Below are positions 25,401 through 37,180 of a stretch of DNA of 64,000 nt, piece by piece. Position 1 is the first letter of the stretch. Each line of letters starts with the position of its first letter. The notes below the pieces were generated by a model. It saw nothing but the letters and a program-made list of their open reading frames with translations. It was not told where the DNA came from and searched no databases. The DNA lies in NCBI GenBank assembly GCA_033819885.1, contig JAQYUZ010000016.1, forward strand, positions 124,001-188,000, in the 5' to 3' direction. Position numbers and translations under genes: made by a program. Source of the stretch: Microbotryomycetes sp. JL201 (taxonomy: Eukaryota > Basidiomycota > Microbotryomycetes).

Positions 25401-27068
25401 AGCAAGGCGAAGTTTGTGTCATCTCTGACCCGAGATGACTTGGCAGGTGGGTGAACCGCAAGGATTCAGGCGGCAACAACGTCTTCGAAGGCGGTTTCCT
25501 CGGCTTGGACAACATCTCTCCCTTCAATCGCTCGGAGCGACTGCCTACTGGCGGCACGATGCACCAGGCCGATGGCACGGGCTGGATGGCGTTCTACTGC
25601 TTGTGCATGCTCAACATTGCTTTGGAACTCGCCAAGCACAATCCGGTGTACGAAGACATTGCCAGCAAATTCTTCGAGCATTATTTGTACATTTCGGACG
25701 CCATGACATTCCATGACGGCGACAACGAGCAATCCTTGTGGAACGACGAAGAAGGTTTCTACTTTGACGCCATTTCTTGGGGACCTGGAGAATTTAAGCA
25801 GCTTCCCATCAAGTCCTTGGTCGGTCTCATTCCTTTGTATGCGACTCTGACTCTCGAGCCGGCCACTTTGAAAAAGTTCCCTGGGTTCGCCAAACGGATG
25901 CAGTGGTTCATCGACAACAGGCCAAACATGGCTCAGCGAAACATCGCCAACATGTCGCGTAAGCTGATTAATCAGTGTCGACTGAGCGTCCCCCACGATC
26001 GCTGACGCTTTAACTGTATCACAGTTGGAGGAAAGGGTGACCGTCGTTTGCTGGCCCTGGCAAACGAAGATCGTCTGCGTTTGATCTTGAAGCGCATGCT
26101 CGACGAGGACGAGTTCTTGAGTGACTTTGGTATTCGATCGTGCGTTTCCTTTCTGCATCCTTGACCATGAAGGATCGTTGTTGACCTTCTGTGACACTCG
26201 CAGATTGTCACGGTACCACAAAGACCACCCTTGGTCGATGAATGTGAACGGAGAAGAATTTTCAGTTCACTTTTGGCCGGGTGACTCGCGCAGTGGCATG
26301 TTTGGTGGCAACTCGAATTGGCGTGGACCGATCTGGTTGGCGACAACATTTTTGCTCATCGAGAGTCTGCAAAGATTTTACCAGTACCACGGACACAAGT
26401 TCAAGGTGTCAGTCACGGCAGGCTAGACACAATCCACTTGTGGAAAACTGACGTTGCCTTCTTCTCAAGCGAATGCCCGACTGGCAGTGGCGACGAGATG
26501 AATTTGGCCAACGTTGCCGATGAGATTCAACATCGTATCATTCACATCTTTGCGCGCGATAACGACGTCAGTTTCTGTAACTCTAGTCAACGTCAAAGCT
26601 CATCGCAGCTGACCCTTTCTTTTCCGTCTCACGCAGGGCAACCGAGCTTGCAACGGCGGCAGTGACAAGCTCAACCGCGATCCTCACTTCCGGGATTACG
26701 TGCCTTTCCACGAGTTTTTCCAGTGCGAGACGGGTAAAGGTTTGGGCGCGTCTCATCAAACTGGTTGGACTGGGTGAGTTTTTTCTTTTCCGTCGCGCCT
26801 CTCTGCCTTTTGCGAACTGTCTGCCTGATTTGCGATTCTCTCTCCGTGTCTCAGTCTGATCGCCTACTTCATTTGGAGCGTGGGCGCCAGTGCACGTCTG
26901 CCACGTACTCCACGAACGCCTCGAAGTGCGGCGGCTCACTACTTTGACGAGACTGTTCCTCACACGCCTGGCGCGACGGATTACGAGTATTCTGACACTC
27001 AAACTCCTTACATGTCAGCCGCCGAAGACGGTGGACACGAATCTGCTCCAGAGCCATACGATTTGTAA
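22495..27068 (+). CDS. GH63/MGH1-like glycoside hydrolase family protein (yeast YMR196W type)
   Basis: Homologue of the large YMR196W-type proteins, whose (alpha/alpha)6-barrel resembles mannosylglycerate hydrolase and GH63 glucosidases; substrate unknown. Exons: 22495-23092, 23171-23541, 23639-24061, 24147-25384, 25447-25958, 26025-26139, 26204-26407, 26470-26566, 26637-26773, 26855-27068; 1302 residues. The first ~290 residues are low-complexity Ser/Thr/Pro. The conserved part starts near [17 protein letters not shown]. It includes [76 protein letters not shown] and HQTGWTGLIAYFIW. An in-frame ATG at 22648 (MTDTPRG) is an alternative start. No signal peptide is obvious. Intron 23093-23170 is a multiple of three and could be retained. 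Confidence 0.88.
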
Positions 27069-27560
27069 ATATTTTGGCCAAACAGGTGAGAAGAGAGAAA
27101 AAAAAAAAGAAAACAAGGACAAGGATTCGGACAAAAACAAGGTTAATTTGAATAGACAGAACGATCTTGGGAGACTGGAACAACAGAAAACATGGTTCTG
27201 GACATTTAGTTCATGGATACTTGATTTGCAAGAGCGGTGATTTTTTTTTTTTTCATATCTGTTTCTGTTGAAAGGACATTCGAACAAAACAAGGGAAGCC
27301 TTTTGGTTCATCATGAGATGAGTATATTGCTTTGCATGAAGTAACTCGCTCAAAAAAAAACCCCCCTGCGTACATAACCATGACCTTTGTTTTCCCTTTT
27401 CGATACCTGCCAACACACACACACACACACGCACACACGTTGCGTACACCTTTGACTCTTGCTAGAATCCCAATCTCTGTGTGTGTCTGTGCGCGCATGT
27501 GTGTGTGTGTTTTTCTTTCTTGGGGATATTAAAAAAAAAGTGAGCGAACGGTGCGTGCTC
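27069..27560. other. Convergent 3' region with A/T tracts and CA/TG repeats
   Basis: Region between the convergent ends of the GH63-like gene and BFR1. It contains an A-rich tract near 27098-27112, a T tract near 27242-27254, an A9-C6 run at about 27352-27366, and the inverted CA and TG repeats listed separately. No coding sequence. Confidence 0.75.
27412..27510. repeat. (CA)n and (TG)n microsatellites in inverted orientation
   Basis: A CA-type tract at about 27412-27438 and a TG-type tract at about 27479-27510 are separated by about 40 bp. They are mutually complementary and could fold into a hairpin in single-stranded DNA or in the BFR1 3' UTR. Confidence 0.85.
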
Positions 27561-29737
27561 TCAAGCTTCGACAGAGTCTGCCTTTGTTTCTTCTGCTGCA
27601 TCGGCTTGACCGTTCGACTCGGTTGCAGCGGTGATTGATCCATTGGATTGAGTTTTTGATTCGGCGTCTGCGATACGCTTTTCTGCTGCAGCGATTTTTT
27701 CCTTTGTGACTCGGTCCTGTGATCAGAAAAAAAGAGACAGAAGTCAGCGTAAAGTGGTGGAAATGGATCGAAGAAATGCGCGCTTGCACGCACCTGGTTG
27801 TCACGGAAGTACTTGAGCTTGAGTTCGAGTTGTTCGATCGCTCTAGGAATCTCATTGACCGTCAAGGGCGCGGCAATTCCCAATGTCAACAAAGCCGACA
27901 AGGTTGTGAACGGCAAGTTGAGAGACTCGTCCTTTTTGGTGTCTGCGTCTTCGACAGCAGCTGTCAAAGTTTGCTTCTTGTTGCCACCTTTCTTGGACTT
28001 TTTGCTACCTCCTCCGAATCCGCCCCATGATTCTTCTTCTTGCTCGCCTTTCTTTTTCAGAGCGACAGCACCTTTGGGTGCCTCGGTGTCGACTTTGCGA
28101 ACCTCGAGCTCTGGAACGCCAGCGATCGATTTGCGGTCAAGCAAGCTGCTGCTGCCACTACCGTTCATTTCGTGAGTCGGCGCAATACCGACTCGCTTTT
28201 GCAATGCCGTGATGAGCGTGCGGCAGTCTTCAATCTCACGTTCAAATGCGGGTGCACGGGCTTCCTCGAGCAGTCGCTGGTTGACTTCGTTGCGCTTGCT
28301 CTCTTCAATGGCAGCTCGTTCGGCTCGTTGACGTTCGAGGCGCTTGGCGCGGTCCTCGTTCATCTTTTGGTCTGTCATATGGAGCAGGGAACATACTTAG
28401 CAAAGGAAGGTTCAGCAGCGAAGAAAAGCTGTAGACTGGTGCGTACAGTACTTGTCGTTGGCGGCACGGAAAGCTGCGACAGACTCTTTCTTTTTGGCGA
28501 ACAAGCCGTCAAGCTCTTTGGAGACTGCAAGCGAGAGGGTCAGCTACTCGAATATTCTTCTGAATAGCATGACACGAATGAGCAAGACATACTGGCGTTT
28601 CGCTCGTCGTATAAAGCATCCCGGCCCTTGCTCGCCTCGTCCTGAGCCTTGTTGATCTTGTCAAGTTCTGCGCGAACTTCGTTGAACTTGTCCGAGATGG
28701 CCTTTGCCTCGGGATCGTCCAAGCTTGCCCGGATTTCATCAATCTTTTTCTTTTCGGCGTCAATGGCAGCTTGTTGCTCGCCGAATGATTCGACTGTCTT
28801 GCGCTGCTTCTTGAGGTTGGAGATCTCGGCAAGCGCCTTTTTCTCGTCGACGAGTTTCATCGTGCCGCTCTCGACCTGTCGCTCGAGGCTCCTAGACGCG
28901 CAAAGAATGTGAGCTGAGAGCGTCATTCGGCACGCAGGAGAGATGTGGTGCTCACTTGATTTGGTTGTCTACCTCTGCAACGGACTTGAAGGGCGCCTTT
29001 GCCTTTGCAGCTTGCAAGTCTTTGATCTGCGAGACATTGCAGGCGGGATGTGAGGCGGTGAGTGTGTGATATCGGGGACACCCGCGTTTGGCGGCAGGAC
29101 TGACCCGCTTTCCGACGTTGTCTTGCATCGTCTTGACTTGGTCCAGAGTCTTGCCGCGTCCGCCCTTGAGCCTAGCTTGTTCGGCCCTGAGCTGGTCGAG
29201 CTCTTGCCTGAGCGCTTGTTTGCGTTCCTGATTCGGTCCTCGACCCGACACTGAAGCGATCTTGTTTTTGACTTCGGTCTTTGATAAGTTTCCGGTGCGT
29301 GTGTCAGGTGTGTGCTTGGGAGCGAGTGTTTGTGCGACCGAAGCGGTAGGCCTCTGTACGACGTACCTGCTTCTGTTGAAGGACATCGATTTGCTTGCGC
29401 AGTGCATCTTGTTCTGCGTCGTATGCGGCCTTGTCTGGCTTGCCGGATTGCCTGTCATCGTCCTGGTGAGGTGAAGCAAACCGAGGCGAGAGCAGCAAGC
29501 ACAGCAGACGTGTCAGCACACAGCCAGGCCAGACGCGCGACGCGTGTTCGCGTGTGTATGTGTAGCGTCCACGAGATGCCGTGTGTACGGACGCACCTTT
29601 TTGCTGTCCACGACGACGGCGGCCGGATCTTGGCCGCGTGGAGTGGTCGACAGCGCCGCCGCCTGCTGCTGCTTGCGCGCCTGCAGCTGTTTCTTGGTCG
29701 GCGCAACGTCCGGCGCACCAACGACCACTGCTCCCAT
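27561..29737 (-). CDS. BFR1: Bfr1, polysome-associated coiled-coil protein
   Basis: Cytoplasmic and ER-linked RNA-binding protein of polysomes; in yeast it affects mRNA partitioning, secretion and ploidy. Exons (minus): 29737-29597, 29462-29367, 29278-29105, 29026-28956, 28891-28593, 28524-28447, 28371-27794, 27716-27561; 530 residues. The sequence is a long Lys/Glu/Gln-rich coiled coil from about residue 35 to 350, including KPDKAAYDAEQDALRKQID, VKTMQDNVGKRIKDLQAAKA, EISNLKKQRKTVESF and DKYYQKMNEDRAKRLERQRAE. A basic Gly/Lys stretch and a C-terminal helix follow. Start chosen as the first ATG in frame (MGAVVVGAPDVAPTKKQL). Divergent from the DNA methyltransferase gene. Confidence 0.9.
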
Positions 29738-30118
29738 TGCGCATTTGGTCAGCGACGGGCTCGCACTGCGCACGCGCGCGCGGCCACGCTTACTCGTTTC
29801 GGTTTGACTAAAGCGCAAGCGAAGCTTCAAGTTCGCCTTATGGGTCCGCCGAGAGCAGAATGCGTCATGCTCCAAGCTCGTGGGAAGCAGCAACAGATCA
29901 CTACAAGACACAACACTACATCGCCTGCATCTTGCTATTTCTTGTTAACTCGGAAATCTCTGAGGCCCGTGCGTTGCGCAGACTGGCCTGGTTCACCACA
30001 GACAGCGACCAAGCAAGCATGAATTGCGCACTAGCGCGATCGCAATAAAGTTTAAAGATTAGTCTTCGTCGACTACGCATCTGGGCGCGAAATAGTAGAG
30101 CAGGACAGGCGCAGAGCC
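29738..30118. promoter_or_regulatory. Divergent promoter region of BFR1 (-) and the DNA methyltransferase (+)
   Basis: 380 bp between two divergent start codons. No further gene and no motif I would name with confidence. Confidence 0.5.
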
Positions 30119-33100
30119 ATGGTCGAGCACGAGCATCGCACCCCTGCACTCGGTCAAGACCACGCAGACAGCCGACCACCGCTCGAGCCGGACGATAAAG
30201 TCTTTCTCGGGGACTACGCCGCCTTTTTTGAACGCACAGGGCCTCTGACAGTTAGTCGACGCAACAAGTCTCGTTCAACACACTCGCTCATACAGTTGTG
30301 GGACTGACAGGTTCGTGCAACAGGTCAAGGAGCAAGTCCAGTTCAGCACAATGTGGATGCACACTTGCAAGGCGGCCAGAAAGTGCGAGCGAGACATGGC
30401 CGACAATGTGGCGCCGTCGGAACGACGCTTTCAACGCGAGCTCGAACAACGCAACTTTGTCAGGAAGCTGACCTTCAGACTAGAGAAGCAAGTGTTGAGA
30501 CTGCTGCATGCCTCAACAAATAGACAATCGACACAGAGGCTGGAGACATTCCTGGCCAGACTGAACCAGGTCAGCGCCTCTTCACCAGCTCGAAAACGCT
30601 GAATGGCTGAGAGTCGTGCCGGATTGTGTAGATACAGTACCACACGCTCCACAACGACTTTGATCGGAATGCAGAAGGACTCGAAGTCGCTACTGAGGCT
30701 GAACGAACAACGGTCAGCGATTCAGAAGACGAAATCGTTTTTATAGAACAGCTGTCACATTCGGCTTCGCCAGCAGCTGAGGCAGATGCCGCTTCATGGG
30801 CTTCAGCATCGACGACGTCGACAAAGCTCTCACCGACTGTCAGAGAGTTCGAGACGGATTCATTCGCACCCGACCCAGCAAACGCAAATGGGGGAACGAG
30901 ACAAGAATCGCCGGAGCAGCCTCTCAACTCGAAGCGGAAACGTCAAGCCAAATCTCTGCAGTATGCGAGTCAGATCAAACGAAAGACGCACGTCACTCGC
31001 TCTGGGATCAGCGATCGACTGAGCGGGGACATGAGAACAAAGGTAGAGAGAGCATTGACGGCATTGGAGAAGCCTTGTGAGTCTGTTGGCGACTCGAAGC
31101 ATAAACGCTTGCCTCTGACCTTTGAACAGCGGACAATCCGTTTCACGAGGTCCACCTGTACTCGACGCATGGCTTGGTTCCCCCGGAAAATACGCAACAT
31201 GGCATTAAATTTGCCCTGGACGAGTTCTCGCTGTACGATTCTGGTCAAATGGTTGACCTGCTACGTATCGACAATTTGGTCAAGGCTCATCAAGGCCAGT
31301 ACGAGCTACATGGGATAGCCAATCTGTATTGGGACCCCGAAGAAGCGACGGACGAAGCGCTAGACAGCACGAATATCGCAATCGGATGGAAACGCGTCAT
31401 TGTCTCTGGTTTTGACATTGTACGTCTCAAGCCCGAGACGGACGCGCTGTGGATCGAAACGAGGTACACAAATTACCGTCTGCTTAGGCCGGCGGATGGG
31501 TACGATCGATACGTCGAACGAGCAAGATTGTTCCTGAACTACTTTGCATTCTGTCGATCAAGACATGTACGAGGACAAATGAGAGCCGGACCAGCTGTCA
31601 CTGTCGAGCAATTCAACCGCGCTCTGGCAGCCGAGGATGCGCAAGATTCGACGAATGACCTCGGTCCGGCGTGGGATATGGGTTCCAGAGCTCTCAAGGA
31701 ACTTGATGCTGATGCTCGCTACAAGCTAGCATATATGCTCCACAAGTATCTTCCAGACACCCCATTGTAAGCCAAGATCAACCGTCTTTGCCAAAGTTGT
31801 TAACCACAATCTCGTTCAAAGCGTCACACCCGTCGTGTACGACCTCGTTGCTCCCTTCTTGCGTCAGGGCACAGTCAGGACTTTTGAAAATCACGATCCG
31901 AACGAGGCCGTCCACCGAAGAGATCGAGACGAGAAAGCGCTGAAATGGTACCACGCCGTGGTAGATAGTCTTGCCGGATTCACAATGACTGTCGGAGCGA
32001 CAATCGCGGGTCGTCAAATGGAGAATACGTTGCCTTTCGGGACTGGTCGCAAGATTGAAGTGTATCACGAGGCGCGCATCCGCGGGACATGGTTCAAGTA
32101 AGCACTTCCTTCCAGCAATTCTAGAACGTTTCGATTCTGATGGATCGATGTCTATCCAGAGCCGGCGACTTCATTCTCGTCGCTGGTTCGTATGGAGAGC
32201 CGCATGAAGTCGAGCGCGAATCTGCAGTCAAGACTCCCCTTGACGATGTTGAAGCTTTCCCGAGGGTAGGCATGCCAGTGCCTCCGGTCGACAGCATGCG
32301 TGAGAAGGCGAACTCTCCTCAGCCTTGGTACGTGTTCCGGATTGGAAACCACTTGCGTCTTTGTACGGCGGGACTGTCTCGGGGCAAGATGGCGCGGTCA
32401 TCGGCCCGGCGCAGGTCTCTTGGTTTCATGTTACTTGTCGGAGCATCTCACACCTGTCGTTCTTGCTTTGGCAAAACGACTTGTCAACCGGCTCGGGTGG
32501 CAACGTTGACTGTAGCTGCGAGACGAAGGATGCTAAATGCGAGTGCCCCACTCTACGCCCGTCCCGATACGATGGCTTGAAGGTGCACCGCCGCTCTTGC
32601 ACCCTATCTTTGACGACCTGTGCCCTGCAATCTGGCGCGGGCGGTTTCTTGAGCAGCCTTCGTTGACGGCTGCTTCGGGCGCAGGTTTGGTCGCATTATC
32701 TATTTCTATCGCACAATCAAGAAGAATGCAGGCAGAGGGCCCCTACAGGTCCACATCACTTGGTTCCTGCACCGTCGCTCTAGTCCGTTGTCGAACGTCG
32801 CTTCTCCAAGAGCGCTCGCGTACGTGGACCATTGCGAGACGGTCACGGCTACCGCGATCGCGGCCAAGATCGACATTGCCAGAGTCGACGTCGGACAGAA
32901 ACCTCCTGAAGAGGGTTTGTACTTCGAGTGAGGGCCAAGTATGAAGCAAGAAACACTCGCAGCTGACCTGTGGCTGGACAGCTACTACTGGGACAAGACA
33001 GATGGCTCTTGGCGCGATTTTGCCACCTTGATGGATGGTAAAAATTTCAGTGCATGCGACCAATACCACGTGCCACAATGCGTCGGTTGCGAGCGACGCC

Positions 33101-35842
33101 AGAAGGAGTTCGTTGCGAGCCAAGTCGACCCTGAACCAACGAAGGGAGAAGAGCAAGCTCGCGTACCGCATCCCGTCTGGATCGAAGAGAACAAGTCATT
33201 CTTGTATGACGGTAAGCGCTGCCCTAGAAGACAGGTGAAGGCAGGTCTTGATACCGACTCCAATGTGCAGACGATGTGTATCATGTCGGCGACTATGTTT
33301 ACGTGTCACCACCTGCGCCGGACAAGTCACGTCAATGGCGACAACCTTTTCGACTCGCTCGTCTCATCAGTCTCAACACGGGCGACGAAGAGCCTCTAGA
33401 CCGCGAGACTTATATGACTGTTCGATGGCTGTTTCGTCGAGACGACCTCTTTACGGATCCCAGCAGGCAACGTGATAGCTTGCGAATAGTCGCGACCGAC
33501 TTTGAAAATTCAAAAGTCGAGGTCCAAGAGCTGCGCGGCACTTTCAACGTCCGTCATTGGCACGTCGTGCTCGAGGAAAGCAAGGCCGAAGTCAGGTGCA
33601 ACGATTTGCGGGCGAATGAGTGCGCGGACGTGGCACTCGTGTGGCTGTCAAGGCAGAAGGACACTTTTCATTGCAGCGAGCGTATTTTCGGTGACGCCAA
33701 TGGTATTGCGTGGTACCCGGAGCACGGTGATCCACCGACAAAGCCAATGAAATCGTCGGAACTCGACGACGTGCTAGGGACTTTTAGTGTCTACGATTCA
33801 GCTTCTTACATACCGCAATGCGTCGCTTGCACCAAAGCGGATGACAAGAAGCGACAAGAAGAAACCAAGGTCATGGCTACCATGCCGAAACTCCGCGGTC
33901 TTTCGCTGTACGCTGGAGCGGATCTTTACGGTAGCGGACTAGAGCAAGGGAGGTGCGTTCGTTATCTTCATCCTCAATGATGAAGTTCTGACATCCATAC
34001 AGCTCGGTCCTGGAAACTGTAGCAGGCGTCGAAGTCGATCCTATCGCTTGCGCAGTGAATCGGTCAGGCAAGCTTCTTCGGCTCAGCCGACCTCTACTGA
34101 ATTTGGTTTGCCAGTGCAAACCGACATGGCACAGTCTTCAACGAGACTGTCAGCGACTTTCTCGAACGTGCGTTGAAAGGTGGTGAAGCGGACAAAGATC
34201 AGCCGAGCCGGCCAGGTCCTGATGAGGTCGACATGATCTACGCTGGTTGTCCTTGTCAGGGTGCGCTCGTGTGCCTTTCAAATTCCGAGCGTCGATGGCT
34301 GATGTGCTGCGCGTTTTAGGTTTCTCGATGATCAACAGAGCCAAAAAAGCAGACGACTTGCGCTGTGCCGAGGTCAGGAGATCAGAGCATGCCTCGAGAG
34401 CCAAATGACTGAGATATCTACACAGCCATGGGTCTTTCTATCTTGCATGGATCATTGGCGCCCTTTGTTTGCATCGTTCGAGAACGTTCGGGAAATTCAG
34501 CGATTCGTGCTGCCAGTAGACGGAGCTCCCCTGCTGCTCAGCCTCTTGATAGAATGCTTGCTCGAGCTCGGGTACCAAGTCAGGCCCGCTGTCCTTCAAG
34601 CGGCGCATTACGGAGCTCCGCAAAGTCGTCGTCGTCTAATCTTGACCATTGCAAGGCGCGGCCTCCCGCTTCCTGAAGCACCGCAACCTACGCATGCCTT
34701 TACCGACTTTTTCGCCTCTTTAGACCCTACAACTTATGACGGGTTTCGAAAGGTCAGGCCACAGACAATCAGACACCGTGACGGGCACGCTGCCAATCCA
34801 GCCAACACATTCCAAGATGCTGCATCTGACCTGCCCGTCTTTGGTTATCAAGATCCTTTCAATGATGCCGATCAGGTCGATCAGGATGGACTGCAGCGGT
34901 GGCAACCATTCGTAGGCATTGGGTATGGCGCAAAAGAAGCCTACGTTTGCCCGCCGATGTCACAATTGCAGCGCGAGAGTCGGTTTGAGCTTCGACAGGA
35001 CTCGAAGAGCGGACAATGGCATGTTGTACAGTCAGTCGGGTGTGATGATCAGGTCGTCCCATCAGTGTCGGCGCATCGAGCTTCCCAGCTAGCCCATATC
35101 AAACCGAGGAGTTCGGTCGAAGGGACGCACAATCATGAAGGTCAGCTTCAAGTGCCTTTTGCTTGGTCTGTGGCTGATTGCTGCGCTTTCCTCAAGATAT
35201 TCCCGAAAGCATCGAAACGCGACTTGGACGGTTTACTTTGCGGCCGCCGATACCCCCAGCTCTGCAGCATAAAGTGAGAATACCCGGAAAAACTCCGCTG
35301 CTTGTGGGACATTGCTCATATGCTTCGCCCTGCAGCAATATGATCTGTGGTTCTCGCGCCTCGAGTGGCAGGATGTGATTTCTCCTCTGCGAACGTCAAT
35401 TCCTGTGGACGGTACCTCTCACGGTCGACGAATTCATCCCGAGTCAGCGCGACAGATCTCCATCAGAGAAGCGGCGCGGTGCCAGGGCTTTAGCGATCTA
35501 GACAGTTGGAGCTCGTGCGATGCTGACGATGTGACGCTTGCTGCCGCCTATCGCATGATCGGTAACGCCGTGCCACGGCCTATAGGCGCTGCGCTGGGGC
35601 GATGTCTCCAGAATTCGCTAGTGGGAATTGTCAAAGAAAGACAAGAAGCGGGTCAAGACACAGAACACGTATGGGATGACCTTCGCCGCGAGCTCGAACT
35701 CGTTGAGTTACCGCTGCCGCACGATGAAGTGATATCAGGGACCGGTATCGGCGAGGAATCTCGGTCATCGCGCCAAGCATCAATCATCTCATCCTCATCG
35801 ACTAGCTCGCTCGAAATTCTCGAGTTTCAGTCTGCACAGTGA
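30119..35842 (+). CDS. DNMT1-type cytosine-5 DNA methyltransferase (RFTS-BAH-BAH-MTase)
   Basis: Transfers methyl from SAM to cytosine in DNA; DNMT1 relatives maintain methylation after replication. Exons: 30119-30250, 30324-30569, 30638-31076, 31130-31766, 31822-32097, 32160-32327, 32685-32927, 32982-33211, 33271-33952, 34003-34062, 34115-34260, 34320-34372, 34426-35140, 35197-35273, 35336-35842; 1536 residues. A basic NLS-like stretch (KRKRQAKSLQYASQIKRK) precedes an RFTS domain (FALDEFSLYDSG to RPADGYDRYVERARLFL). BAH1 follows (AGDFILVAGSYG, then PWFGRIIYFYR and VHITWFLHRR), then BAH2 (YHVGDYVYVSPPAPDK, VRWLFRRDDL). Catalytic motifs are present: GCPCQGFS with the nucleophile Cys, FENVRE, GAPQSRRRLILT, REAARCQGFSD and YRMIGNAVPRPIG. 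No CXXC finger is seen. Intron 32328-32684 is exceptional at 357 nt. Confidence 0.93.
32328..32684 (+). other. Unusually long intron inside BAH1 of the DNA methyltransferase
   Basis: Donor TTG|GTACGT and acceptor GGGCGCAG join PQPW to FGRIIYFYR, the expected BAH core. At 357 nt it is five to six times longer than its neighbours (50-73 nt). One frame (32325-32666) is open for 114 codons. A second good acceptor (CCCGGCGCAG) ends at 32414. Confidence 0.8.
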
Positions 35843-36040
35843 TCGCCAGACCGTGACGATTCTGACGACGATATTCGTGTTGGAGGGAAGTATTAAGTTT
35901 CCTTCCGTCATTCTGCATTTCCATATCTTGCATCTCAGAGAATCGCCTGCGCTTGTCGCCACCCCTTGCGAACCAATGGCTTTTGACTCGTAGCACGTTA
36001 CTGTCATTTCGCTCAAGGCCTCGATCGGCTTCTGTTGCAC

Positions 36041-37126
36041 ATGCAGGACAGTGCAGACGACTCTGCACGTGCTGCATCGTCGTCATCGGCCAATGCCGCC
36101 CCGTCCGGACGGCCGTTCAGAGGCTTCTCGCCACCGAGGTGGATTGTCTCGCTCTCTGATGCAGAGTTGAGGTCGCAGAGCTCTACCCCTGGGCGCTCTG
36201 CCATGTCTGACGCAGCTCAACAGCATCGTACGGGCCAATCAAGTCACTCTGGGCCGAACAGACGCACAAAACTCTGCTACGATGGCTTTGACGACGACAT
36301 TCCTTCTTATGGACCAACTTTGCGACGTCGTGGCAACGTCAACTTTGTCAAGGCTCAAGGACTGGAAGCCTCGGAGATGGCACGTCGGCCCGAGATTTCA
36401 GGCGGACAAAACAGAGGTTCATCAGTCAAAGGGTTGTACGAATCTATCGTGGGAATTCAAGTTCCGAACCCGCCCCCTGCCGCTACGCAGCAACATACAA
36501 TTCACACCGAACGAAAACGTACGCCACACGTCGTCGAGGTCGACGTCGATCTTACTGGAGACGACGACGACGACGGAAATGACGAGGACATCCTCATCAT
36601 AGACTCGAGAACAGGTGAACGTACACCGTACGTCGAGTCTAAACCTCGAAGGTACATTGTTCCCCCACCTGCTCCTTCGTCCGTCTTCAACGCCAATCGA
36701 CCTGTCTTGGATCCTGCGCCGTCACGAGCGATTCACGAAATGTTACCGGTGAACCTTGAACCTCTCCAATTGCCACCAAACTACCACTTGAGATCAAGCA
36801 ATGTTGGGTGGCAAATGTTGTCGAGGCAAGGTTGGAACGAGGGCAACGCTCTCGGTCCGGCTGTTGTTGAGCAAGACGTAGACGGGTCCGAGTCGAAACG
36901 GTTAAAGGTGCCTCTGAGGCCTCTTGAGAAGCATGATAGGAGAGGATTGGGTCTCGAGGTCAAGTCGGAGCCACGCAAGACGAGAGCCGAGATTGAAGCT
37001 GAGCGAAAGCGCTTGGCTCTTCTCGAGAGGGATAAACGGGGCAGGAGGGCAAGAGGCATGGAAAGACAGAAGAAGAAGGAAGCGCAAGACCACAGGGCTA
37101 TGCTGGCATATATGAATCGAGATTGA
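36041..37126 (+). CDS. G-patch domain protein
   Basis: Single-exon gene for a 361-residue protein. G-patch proteins activate DEAH-box helicases in splicing or ribosome assembly. The G-patch lies at about residues 250-305: SSNVGWQMLSRQGWNEGNAL, then LKVPLRPLEKHDRRGLGL. An acidic stretch (DLTGDDDDDGNDEDILII) resembling a SUMO-interaction motif lies near residues 168-187. The C-terminus is a basic, charged helix (RAEIEAERKRLALLERDKRG). The N-terminus has SYGPTLRRRGNVNFVKAQ. The start at 36041 is the first ATG in frame. The stop is only 54 bp from the convergent RPAP1 stop. The precise orthologue is not recognised. Confidence 0.85.
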   Translation: MQDSADDSARAASSSSANAAPSGRPFRGFSPPRWIVSLSDAELRSQSSTPGRSAMSDAAQQHRTGQSSHSGPNRRTKLCYDGFDDDIPSYGPTLRRRGNVNFVKAQGLEASEMARRPEISGGQNRGSSVKGLYESIVGIQVPNPPPAATQQHTIHTERKRTPHVVEVDVDLTGDDDDDGNDEDILIIDSRTGERTPYVESKPRRYIVPPPAPSSVFNANRPVLDPAPSRAIHEMLPVNLEPLQLPPNYHLRSSNVGWQMLSRQGWNEGNALGPAVVEQDVDGSESKRLKVPLRPLEKHDRRGLGLEVKSEPRKTRAEIEAERKRLALLERDKRGRRARGMERQKKKEAQDHRAMLAYMNRD

Positions 37127-37180
37127 AGATCGTTTGGGAAATCTTAGGCTTCGCAAGCCCATTCGGTTGTCAATTCTACT

